Made by a program: the position numbers and the translations under genes. A DNA stretch of 15,127 bases from Caulobacteraceae bacterium. Its GTDB lineage: Bacteria > Pseudomonadota > Alphaproteobacteria > Caulobacterales > Caulobacteraceae. This document shows, in pieces, positions 7,800 through 14,461 of the stretch. Each line of letters begins with the position of its first letter. Position 1 is the stretch's first letter. The notes beneath the pieces are model-generated. The model ran no database searches. It saw only the letters and a list, made by a program, of their open reading frames with translations, and had not been told where the DNA came from. The stretch lies in the NCBI GenBank assembly GCA_013815405.1, contig JACDGF010000012.1:1-15127 (forward strand), in the 5' to 3' direction.

Positions 7800-7826
7800 C
7801 CGGCGCCTTGCTAGTGACAGCGCCGG
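7800..7826 (-). promoter_or_regulatory. Inverted repeat in the leader of the TSUP gene, with an upstream -35-like box
   Basis: CCGGCGC (7800-7806) and GCGCCGG (7820-7826) form perfect 7-bp arms around 13 bases, 31 bp upstream of the TSUP start. On the minus strand a TTGACC box (complement of 7831-7836) lies just upstream, so the repeat covers the expected -10/transcription-start zone. That would suit an operator or a leader hairpin. No well-matched -10 hexamer is seen, and the function is a guess. Confidence 0.3.
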
Positions 7827-8001
7827 ACGAGGTCAACAGGCCACTGATCCGGGGCGCCGTGGCGCGCGACGAGCCCGCGGTGACCTGTCTCGGCAATGGG
7901 CGAGGTCGCCATCCGCCAGGCGGGCGGCGAATTTTCCGCTTGGCGTTTCGCGAAGTGGAATGACATGAGGAGCCCAACCATATCGGCCCTGGGGGACTTC
8001 C

Positions 8002-8289
8002 ATGTTCGTACACGCTCCGACGGCGCGCTCGCGCTCGCTGATCAAGGCCGTGACCTGGCGATTCGTCGGCAGCCTCGACACCTTCGCCCTCAGCTTCATC
8101 ATTCCGATGGTCTTCGGCATGGAGATGGGCAAGAGCGCCAAGGTCGCGCTCTCCATCGCCGCCATCGAAACGGCGACCAAGATCCTGCTGTTCTATTTTC
8201 ACGAACGCCTGTGGGCCCGAGTTCCCTGGGGCCGCGCCGATACGGTGGTCGAAGCCGAGGCGCACCCCGAGCCGCCACCAGCCGCCTAG
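8002..8289 (+). CDS. DUF2061 small membrane protein
   Basis: A 95-residue protein of the uncharacterised DUF2061 family. The family pattern is clear: 'RSLIKAVTWRFVGSLDTF' at the N-terminus, then two hydrophobic stretches (about 28-40 and 48-66) around a short loop, then 'ATKILLFYFHERLWARVPWGR'. The remaining C-terminal 20 residues are a charged, proline-rich tail ending 'PPPAA' that is not part of the domain. The ATG at 8002 follows GGGGGAC, a usable ribosome binding site. No enzymatic residues are recognisable, and the fold looks like a two-helix inner-membrane protein. It diverges from the TSUP permease across 232 bp, which could mean shared control. It lies 60 bp upstream of parC with no obvious promoter in between. 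Confidence 0.85.
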   Translation: MFVHAPTARSRSLIKAVTWRFVGSLDTFALSFIIPMVFGMEMGKSAKVALSIAAIETATKILLFYFHERLWARVPWGRADTVVEAEAHPEPPPAA

Positions 8290-8349
8290 CGCGAGAGTCG
8301 ACCCGTTCGGCTTCTGGACTTTAGGTCGTGACTCACATTCAACGGGGTC

Positions 8350-10596
8350 ATGACCGCGCACACCGCGCCACCGCCTAACGACGGCGGCCGCATCCTCGAT
8401 GAGCCGCTGAGCGATGCGCTGTCGCGGCGCTATCTCGCCTACGCCCTTTCCACCATCACCCAGCGGGCGCTGCCGGATGTTCGCGATGGCCTGAAGCCGG
8501 TGCATCGGCGGCTTCTGTACGCCATGCGGCTCCTGCGGCTGGATCCGGAAACCTCGACCAAGAAATCGGCGCGGGTGGTGGGCGATGTCATCGGCAAGTA
8601 TCACCCTCACGGCGACGTCGCCGTCTACGACGCCCTCGTGCGCCTGGCCCAGGATTTCGCGCAGCGCTATCGCCTCATCGACGGCCAGGGAAACTTCGGC
8701 AACATCGACGGCGATAACGCCGCGGCCATGCGCTACACCGAGTGCCGGCTGACCCCCGCCGCGCAGCTCCTGCTGGAGGGCCTCGACGAGGACGCCGTCG
8801 AGTTCCGCGCCACCTACGACGATGAGGAAGAGGAGCCGGTCGTCTTGCCGGCGGGCTTTCCCAATCTGCTGGCCAACGGCTCCTCGGGGATCGCGGTGGG
8901 CATGGCGACGTCCATCCCGCCGCACAACGCCGGCGAACTGATCGACGCCTGCCTGCTCATCCTGGAAAAGCCCTCGGCCGACGTAGCCGATCTGATGGAG
9001 CACATCCAGGGGCCGGACTTCCCGACCGGCGGGGTGATCGTCGAACCCCACGCCTCCTTGCTCGAAGCCTATCGCACCGGCCGCGGCGGGGTGCGGCTGC
9101 GAGCCCGCTGGCGCCGGGAAGACACCGGCCGGGGGGGATGGCAGATCGTGGTCACCGAGATCCCCTACCAGGTAAGGAAGGCCGATCTGGTCGAGCAGCT
9201 CGCCGGCCTGATCGAGACCAAGCGAGCCCCGCTTCTGGGGGACGTGCGCGATGAATCGGCCGAGGATGTGCGCCTGGTGCTGGGGCCGCGCGCGCGGGGG
9301 GTCGAGCCGGACGCGCTGATGGAGAGCCTGTTCAGGCTCTCGGACCTGGAAACCCGCTTTCCCGTCAACATGACCGTGCTGGACGCCCGGGGCGCGCCGG
9401 TGGTGATGGGTCTGAAGCCCGCGCTGCGCGCCTTCCTCGATCACCGCCGGGACGTGCTGGCGCGCCGGGCCCGCTTCCGGCTGGCGAAGATCGAAGAACG
9501 CCTGCACGTCCTTGACGGCCTGCTGATCGTCTTTCTGAACCTCGACGAGGTGATCCGTATCGTCCGGTTCGAGGATGAGCCGAAGGCCCGGCTGATCGAG
9601 ACGTTCGACCTGACGGAGATCCAGGCCGACGCCATCCTCAACACCCGCCTGCGCCAGCTGGCCAAGCTCGAGGAGATGGAACTGAGGCGCGAACACGCCT
9701 CCCTCACCGAGGAGCGGGACGGTATCCAGGCCCTGCTGAGATCGGACAAGGAACAATGGAAACTGGTCGCCGTGGGGCTTCGCGGCGTGCGCAAGGTCCT
9801 GGGGCCGGCGACGGAGGTGGGAAGTCGGCGCTCGAGTTTCGCGCAGGCGCCGACCATCGACGTCGCCGCCAGCCTGGAATCCTTCGTCGCCCGGGAGGCG
9901 ATCACCGTGGTCCTTTCGCAACGCGGCTGGATCCGCGCGGCGCGGGGGAGGGTGGAGGATCCCGGGGCCCTGACCTTCAAGGAAGGCGACACGCTCGGCT
10001 TCATCGTCGCCGCCGAGACCACCGACAGGCTCCTGATCTTCGCCTCCGATGGCCGGTTCTTCACCCTGGCGTGCGACAAGCTTCCGTCCGCCCGGGGCCA
10101 CGGAGAACCCCTGCGACTGATGGTCGATCTAGAGGACGGCGCCCGGATCATCGCCGTCTTTCCCCACAAGCCCGGCCGGCGGCGCATCCTCGCCTCGCAA
10201 TCAGGCCATGGCTTCATCCTTCCCGAGAACGAGGCGGTGTCTTCGCGCAAGGCCGGCAAGCAGGTCCTGTCTCTTCATGGCGCGCGGGCCGCCGTTTGCC
10301 TCGAGGCCGACGGCGACCACTTGGCCTTGATAGGCGACAACGGCAAAATCCTAATCTTCCCCGTCTCGGAGCTCCCGGAAATACCGCGCGGCAAGGGGGT
10401 CAAGTTCCAGGCGTATCGCGAAGGCGGGTTGCGTGACGCCGCCGTCTTCACCGCCGCCGACGGCCTTTCCTGGACCGACACCGCAGGCCGGACCCGGGCG
10501 TGGCCGGAGTGGCGCCAGTGGCTGGGCAGACGCGCCGCCGCGGGCCGCGTCGCGCCCAAGGGCTTCCCCGCCAGCAGGTTGTTCCACCCCAGGTGA
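8350..10596 (+). CDS. parC: DNA topoisomerase IV subunit A (ParC)
   Basis: This is the DNA-cutting subunit of topoisomerase IV, which with ParE unlinks daughter chromosomes using ATP. The type IIA core begins with 'RYLAYALSTITQRALPDVRDGLKPVHRR'. The catalytic tyrosine is Y129 in 'AAMRYTECRL', next to R128. The C-terminal third is a degenerate beta-propeller with repeats such as 'DRLLIFASDGRFFTL' and 'GRRRILASQSGHGFIL'. ParC rather than GyrA is favoured by the 748-residue length, the short 5-bladed-type propeller and the absence of the 'QRRGGKG' GyrA box. The quinolone-determining segment reads 'HPHGDVAVYDALVRLAQDF', so V90 replaces the usual serine while D94 keeps the acidic position. The ATG at 8350 has a weak CGGGG upstream. 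Confidence 0.94.
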   Translation: MTAHTAPPPNDGGRILDEPLSDALSRRYLAYALSTITQRALPDVRDGLKPVHRRLLYAMRLLRLDPETSTKKSARVVGDVIGKYHPHGDVAVYDALVRLAQDFAQRYRLIDGQGNFGNIDGDNAAAMRYTECRLTPAAQLLLEGLDEDAVEFRATYDDEEEEPVVLPAGFPNLLANGSSGIAVGMATSIPPHNAGELIDACLLILEKPSADVADLMEHIQGPDFPTGGVIVEPHASLLEAYRTGRGGVRLRARWRREDTGRGGWQIVVTEIPYQVRKADLVEQLAGLIETKRAPLLGDVRDESAEDVRLVLGPRARGVEPDALMESLFRLSDLETRFPVNMTVLDARGAPVVMGLKPALRAFLDHRRDVLARRARFRLAKIEERLHVLDGLLIVFLNLDEVIRIVRFEDEPKARLIETFDLTEIQADAILNTRLRQLAKLEEMELRREHASLTEERDGIQALLRSDKEQWKLVAVGLRGVRKVLGPATEVGSRRSSFAQAPTIDVAASLESFVAREAITVVLSQRGWIRAARGRVEDPGALTFKEGDTLGFIVAAETTDRLLIFASDGRFFTLACDKLPSARGHGEPLRLMVDLEDGARIIAVFPHKPGRRRILASQSGHGFILPENEAVSSRKAGKQVLSLHGARAAVCLEADGDHLALIGDNGKILIFPVSELPEIPRGKGVKFQAYREGGLRDAAVFTAADGLSWTDTAGRTRAWPEWRQWLGRRAAAGRVAPKGFPASRLFHPR

Positions 10597-10662
10597 GGGC
10601 CCTCCTGGCGCAAACTTCCGACGATCCCCACTTAGTCGGCACTCCGTCATGGGAAAAACCGA

Positions 10663-11223
10663 ATGATCGCCGCTCTCGTCATCCTGGTCGTCGTGATCGT
10701 CCTGATCGTGATGCTGATCGGGACCTACAATCGCCTCGTCGCCCTGCGGCAGCACGCCAACGGCGCCTTCGCCGACATCGACGTCCAGCTCAAGCAGCGT
10801 CAGGACCTGATCCCCAACCTGGTGGAGACGGTGAAGGGTTATGCGGCGCATGAGCGGGGCACGCTGGACGAGGTGATCGCCGCCCGCGGCGCCGCCGCCT
10901 CGGCGACCACGGTGGAGGGCAAGGTGGCGGCCGAAAACGCCCTGACCGGCGCGCTGGGCCGGCTGTTCGCGGTGGCCGAGGCCTATCCCGACCTGAAAGC
11001 CAACCGGAACTTCCTCGAACTCCAGTCGGAACTGACCGACATCGAAAACAAGCTCGCCGCCGCCCGGCGATTCTTCAACAACACGGTGAGCGAATTCAAC
11101 GCCGCCATCCAGACCTTTCCGGCCGTCCTGTTCGCCGGCGCCCTGGGCTTCGCGCCGCGTGATTTCTTCGACCTGGGCGCCGACCGGGCCGCCGCCAGCA
11201 CGCCGCCCCCGGTCAAGTTCTAG
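10663..11223 (+). CDS. lemA: LemA family protein
   Basis: LemA proteins are membrane-anchored, mostly helical proteins of unclear function that recur beside M48 proteases of the HtpX type. This 186-residue protein has a single N-terminal membrane segment (about 2-20), with most of the protein on the outer side. It then shows the diagnostic 'YNRLVALRQHANGAFADIDVQLKQRQDLIPNLVETVKGYA' region and 'AYPDLKANRNFLELQSELTDIENKLAAARRFFN'. It ends in a short 'TPPPVKF' tail. The ATG at 10663 directly precedes the hydrophobic segment and is the only reasonable start. The M48 protease gene begins 11 bp after its stop, so the two are surely co-expressed. No convincing promoter or terminator is visible in the 66 bp after parC. 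Confidence 0.94.
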   Translation: MIAALVILVVVIVLIVMLIGTYNRLVALRQHANGAFADIDVQLKQRQDLIPNLVETVKGYAAHERGTLDEVIAARGAAASATTVEGKVAAENALTGALGRLFAVAEAYPDLKANRNFLELQSELTDIENKLAAARRFFNNTVSEFNAAIQTFPAVLFAGALGFAPRDFFDLGADRAAASTPPPVKF

Positions 11224-11234
11224 GAGGCCTCGCC

Positions 11235-12317
11235 ATGCAGGCCGTGGGTCTGCAGACCTATATCTGGAACAACAACATCCGCTCCACCCTGCTGTTGCTG
11301 GGGTTTCCGATCCTGCTGCTGGGGATGGTGTTCGTGATGACCCTGGGCATGATCTGGGGCGGCCTCCTGCCGTCGACGGGCACGGGCGGCGGCGATCTGG
11401 CCTACGCCGGAACGCTCCTGGCGGCCTCGGCCCCGGCGGCGATCGCGGTGGCCGCCATCTGGTTCGCCATCGCCTATGTGTTCAACCAAGCGATCATCGA
11501 CATCGCCACCGGCGCCCGCAAAGTCGAGCGCGCCGACGAGCCGGAATTCTTCAACCTCCTCGAAAATCTCTGCATATCGCGCGGCCTCAAGACACCGACG
11601 CCTCGGGTCATCGAGACCGATGGCTTGAACGCCTTCGCCAGCGGCCTCCACGAAGGCCGGTTTTCGATCACCGCCACCCGGGGCCTTCTGCAAAACCTCG
11701 ACCGGGACGAACTCGAAGCCGTCCTCGCCCACGAACTCACGCACGTGATCAACCGCGACGTGCGCACCATGGTGATCGCCTCGATCTTCGCCGGGATCAT
11801 CACCCTGATCTGCCAGATCATCTTTCGTTCGATCTGGTGGACCGGGGGCGGGCGAGGCCGGGGCCGGGGCGGGGGGGTGTTCTGGCTCGTGGCCATCGTG
11901 GTCGCCGCGGTGGGCTACGCCTTGGCCATCGTCATCCGCATGGCGATTTCGCGGCGCCGCGAATATGTCGCCGACGCCGGCTCGGTGGAATTGACCAAGA
12001 ACCCCGACGCGATGATCTCGGCCCTGCAAAAGGTGGCCGGGCGCACGCACCTGGACGCCCCGCAGGCCATGCGCGCCATGTTCCTCGAAGAGGACGACGA
12101 GGGAGTCTTCGGCCTGTTCGCGACCCATCCGCCGGTGGCCAAGCGCATCGCCGCCCTCCAGCATTACGCCGGCGGGCGCATCGTGGAGCATGCCGATCCG
12201 GGCGTACCGCTCGATCAGCCGCGAGACATCGTCGCCGGCGCGCCCGGCCCCTGGGGCGGGACGATGGAGACGCCCCGAGCCGCGGATTCGCGGCCGAAGG
12301 CGGGCCCTTGGGGATAG
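11235..12317 (+). CDS. M48 family membrane metalloprotease (HtpX-like)
   Basis: A zinc metalloprotease of the inner membrane, related to HtpX, which degrades damaged membrane proteins. Two membrane segments (about 18-43 and 60-86) come first, then the cytosolic catalytic region with the zinc motif HELTH (H166, E167, H170). Two more membrane segments follow (about 179-198 and 217-238). The third zinc ligand is E243 in 'RREYVADAGS'. A 'FATHPPVAKRIAAL' block marks the end of the domain. The 360 residues exceed E. coli HtpX (293) because of a Gly/Arg-rich loop between segments 3 and 4 and a disordered tail with two GPWG motifs. The ATG at 11235 has a strong AGGAGG (11222-11227) just upstream. The partner is LemA. 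I leave the symbol empty because canonical htpX may be elsewhere. Confidence 0.93.
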   Translation: MQAVGLQTYIWNNNIRSTLLLLGFPILLLGMVFVMTLGMIWGGLLPSTGTGGGDLAYAGTLLAASAPAAIAVAAIWFAIAYVFNQAIIDIATGARKVERADEPEFFNLLENLCISRGLKTPTPRVIETDGLNAFASGLHEGRFSITATRGLLQNLDRDELEAVLAHELTHVINRDVRTMVIASIFAGIITLICQIIFRSIWWTGGGRGRGRGGGVFWLVAIVVAAVGYALAIVIRMAISRRREYVADAGSVELTKNPDAMISALQKVAGRTHLDAPQAMRAMFLEEDDEGVFGLFATHPPVAKRIAALQHYAGGRIVEHADPGVPLDQPRDIVAGAPGPWGGTMETPRAADSRPKAGPWG

Positions 12318-12346
12318 CTTCGCGACCCCAGGGGATCGCGGGTGAC

Positions 12347-12545
12347 CTGAAGGTCTGGGAGGGCGTCGTCCACGTCTTCGACCTTGAGGGCAATCCTAAC
12401 GCCTCCCGCGCCTATGCGTGGTCCTCTCCGATCGAGGGGAGCGACAACCGGCGCTTCTTCGCCGTGCTACACATGGGGGCGATCACGTCGCCATTGGAGG
12501 CCGTACAAGCGCATCGTGACGGAGCATCGAAGGAGCGGGAAATGA
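12347..12545 (+). pseudogene. Probable broken small gene upstream of the 12542 ORF
   Basis: The frame starting near 12347 reads like real protein ('DLKVWEGVVHVFDLEGNP', 'AYAWSSPIEGSDNRRFF', 'VLHMGAITSPLEAVQA') and not like the Arg/Pro/Gly-rich shadow frames common here. It has no ATG before its conserved-looking part; the only alternatives are a TTG at 12308 or a CTG at 12347. Near 12512 the sense moves to another frame, which continues 'IVTEHRRSGK' and ends in a TGA (12543-12545) overlapping the next gene's ATG as ATGA. That overlap is what an intact coupled pair would show, so I infer one extra base or two missing bases at about 12510-12513, plus loss of the start. Without the frameshift it simply reads on into the next ORF (12308-12745 as one 145-residue fusion). 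No family is recognised. Confidence 0.42.
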
Positions 12546-12745
12546 CCACCGTCAGTAAGAAGGGGAAGAGCGTCTATGCCGAAGCCGGCTTCTGGCGCGA
12601 GAAGGACGGTTCAATCCACCTGTCGTTCAAAGGCGTTCCCGGCTTCCATGTCGCGGTCAACGCCGATCCGAGGAAGCCGAACGGTCACCCGACTCTCTTC
12701 AAGAGGCTGGACGCACTACTGACGGCGGCCGACGCTCCAAATTAG
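12542..12745 (+). CDS. Small hypothetical protein, 67 residues
   Basis: A short gene with a strong ribosome binding site (AGGAG at 12531-12535, six bases before the ATG). The product opens 'MTTVSKKGKSVYAEAGFW', continues 'KDGSIHLSFKGVPGFHVAVN' and ends with 'GHPTLFKRLDALL' plus a short tail. It has no signal peptide or membrane segment, is moderately basic, and its alternating pattern suggests a small beta-sheet domain with a terminal helix. I do not recognise a family. The composition is balanced and less GC-rich than the flanking genes, unlike the shadow frames. It lies between the M48 protease and pccB, directly after a probable broken partner gene, and looks like an acquired or relic islet. 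Its stop is 82 bp before the preferred pccB start. Confidence 0.6.
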   Translation: MTTVSKKGKSVYAEAGFWREKDGSIHLSFKGVPGFHVAVNADPRKPNGHPTLFKRLDALLTAADAPN

Positions 12746-12812
12746 GACACTACCGCCGCGCCCCGAAACTTGTCACGACCGGCCGCCGACGCTAGGCCAC
12801 CGGCTTTGGCGC

Positions 12813-12819
12813 GGAAGGG
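12813..12819 (+). promoter_or_regulatory. Ribosome binding site deciding the pccB start
   Basis: GGAAGGG sits seven bases before the GTG at 12827. No comparable site precedes the alternative in-frame TTG at 12770. This supports the shorter 510-residue pccB product, whose first residues match the family's usual N-terminal helix. Confidence 0.6.
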
Positions 12820-12826
12820 TGACGGG

Positions 12827-14359
12827 GTGCGGCATATTCTGGAGGAACTCGCCAAGCGGCGCGCCCGCGCCCGGGCGGGCGGCGGGCCCAAGCGGATCGC
12901 CGCCCAGCACGCCAAGGGCACGCTCACCGCGCGCGAGCGCCTCGACGTCCTTCTCGACGAGGATTCGTTCGAGGAGTTCGACATGTTCGTCGAACATCGC
13001 AGCCATGATTTCGGGATGGAGAAGCAAAGGGTTCCCGGCGATGGCGTGGTCACCGGCTGGGGCGCGATCAACGGCCGCCCCGTCTATGTGTTCTCCAAGG
13101 ATTTCACCGTCTTCGGCGGCTCTCTTTCGAAGGCGCACGCGGAAAAGATCGTCAAGGTCCAGGAGATGGCGATGCGCAACGGCGCCCCGATCATCGGCCT
13201 GTTCGACGCCGGCGGCGCGCGCATCCAGGAGGGCGTGGATTCCCTGGCCGGCTATGCCGATATCTTCCTGCGAAACGTGCTTTCCAGCGGCGTCATCCCC
13301 CAGATCAGTGTGATCATGGGCCCCTGTGCGGGTGGCGATGTCTATTCGCCGGCGATGACCGACTTCATCTTCATGGTGAAGGATACCGCCTATATGTACG
13401 TCACCGGCCCCGACGTGGTGAAAACAGTCATCAACGAGGATGTCAGCCACGAGGATCTGGGCGGCTACCGGGTCCATGCCCTGAAGTCGGGCGTCGCCGA
13501 CGGCGCCTTTGAAAACGACCTCGAAGCCCTGACCCAGGTGCGCCGGCTGATCGACTTCTTGCCGCTTTCCAATCGCGTCGCGCCGCCGGCGTGGGAGAGC
13601 CTGGACGAGCCGGGCCGGGACGATCCCTCCCTGGACACCCTCGTCCCCGCCCATCCCAACACGCCCTACGACATGAAGGAATTGATCACCAAGGTTGTTG
13701 ATGAGGCCGATTTCTTCGAGATTTCAACCGAATGGGCCAAGAACATCATTACCGGCTTCGGTCGCCTGGGGGGAGAGACGATCGGCCTGGTCGCCAACCA
13801 GCCCCAGGTCCTGGCGGGGGTTCTGGACATCGACGCCTCGCGCAAGGCGGCCCGGTTCGTGCGCTTCTGCGACGCGTTCGGCATCCCGATCGTAACCTTC
13901 GTGGACGTTCCGGGCTTCATGCCCGGCACCAAGCAGGAGCAGGGCGGCCTGATCAAGCACGGCGCCAAGCTCCTTTTCGCCTTCGCCGAGGCCACGGTTC
14001 CCAAGGTCACGGTGATAACCCGCAAGGCCTATGGCGGGGCGTTCGACGTGATGAGTTCGAAGAACATCCGCGGCGACGTCAACTATGCCTGGCCCACTGC
14101 CGAGATCGCCGTCATGGGCCCCAGACAGGCGGTCGAGATCATCTTTCGTGGCGACATCGGCGACGCCGAAAAGCTGGCCGTGCGCGAGGCCGAATACCGG
14201 GCCCATTTCGCCAATCCCTTCGTCGCCGCCTCGCGCGGCTACATCGACGATGTGATCATGCCCCGCGAGACGCGCCGCCGGCTGGTCCGCGCGCTCGGAA
14301 GCCTGAAGGGAAAAGAGCTAAAGAACCCTTGGAAAAAGCACGATAATATTCCCCTCTAG
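12827..14359 (+). CDS. pccB: Propionyl-CoA carboxylase beta subunit (carboxyltransferase)
   Basis: PccB transfers a carboxyl group from biotin, carried on the alpha subunit, to propionyl-CoA to give methylmalonyl-CoA. This is the entry point for odd-chain fatty acid and branched amino acid carbon. Both crotonase-like halves are present: 'GGARIQEGV' from G129 and '[14 protein letters not shown]' from C167 in the N-half, and '[13 protein letters not shown]' from P362 and '[17 protein letters not shown]' in the C-half. The aspartate D407 in the last block is, in the family, associated with propionyl rather than acetyl specificity. The tail '[11 protein letters not shown]' is typical of alphaproteobacterial PccB. 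GTG at 12827 gives the usual 510 residues with a good ribosome binding site; TTG at 12770 would add 19 residues. The alpha subunit gene is not in the window. Confidence 0.95.
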   Translation: MRHILEELAKRRARARAGGGPKRIAAQHAKGTLTARERLDVLLDEDSFEEFDMFVEHRSHDFGMEKQRVPGDGVVTGWGAINGRPVYVFSKDFTVFGGSLSKAHAEKIVKVQEMAMRNGAPIIGLFDAGGARIQEGVDSLAGYADIFLRNVLSSGVIPQISVIMGPCAGGDVYSPAMTDFIFMVKDTAYMYVTGPDVVKTVINEDVSHEDLGGYRVHALKSGVADGAFENDLEALTQVRRLIDFLPLSNRVAPPAWESLDEPGRDDPSLDTLVPAHPNTPYDMKELITKVVDEADFFEISTEWAKNIITGFGRLGGETIGLVANQPQVLAGVLDIDASRKAARFVRFCDAFGIPIVTFVDVPGFMPGTKQEQGGLIKHGAKLLFAFAEATVPKVTVITRKAYGGAFDVMSSKNIRGDVNYAWPTAEIAVMGPRQAVEIIFRGDIGDAEKLAVREAEYRAHFANPFVAASRGYIDDVIMPRETRRRLVRALGSLKGKELKNPWKKHDNIPL

Positions 14360-14461
14360 GCACGACGCGCCAGACGAGGCTTCGCCGCTGATTTCACCTC
14401 TTCCGCACTCGCCGCGCACCGGCTATGAAACCCCTTCGAAAGCCACGGCGAAAGGGGATCG

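Noticed and set aside
7947..7954. TTCGCGAA palindrome upstream of the DUF2061 gene as an operator
   Set aside because: Only 8 bp, expected by chance in GC-rich DNA, with no second copy or aligned promoter.
7770..8001. A sulfur-related riboswitch (SAM-II or SAM/SAH type) in the divergent region
   Set aside because: I compared it by eye with the consensus cores I know and found no match.
6859..10101. A 1080-codon open frame on the minus strand
   Set aside because: It runs antisense across recO, the DUF2061 gene and parC and in another frame across the TSUP gene. Its translation is Arg/Gly/Pro/His-rich without any domain. It is a by-product of high-GC third codon positions.
10618..10639. A CCGAC/GTCGG hairpin after parC as a terminator
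   Set aside because: Arms of only 5 bp, a loop of 12 bases and no T-tract.
11159..12300. The long frame leading into the 12308-12745 region, 528 codons in total
   Set aside because: Its first about 380 codons are a shadow of the lemA end and the M48 protease gene. Only the part after about 12345 looks like protein.
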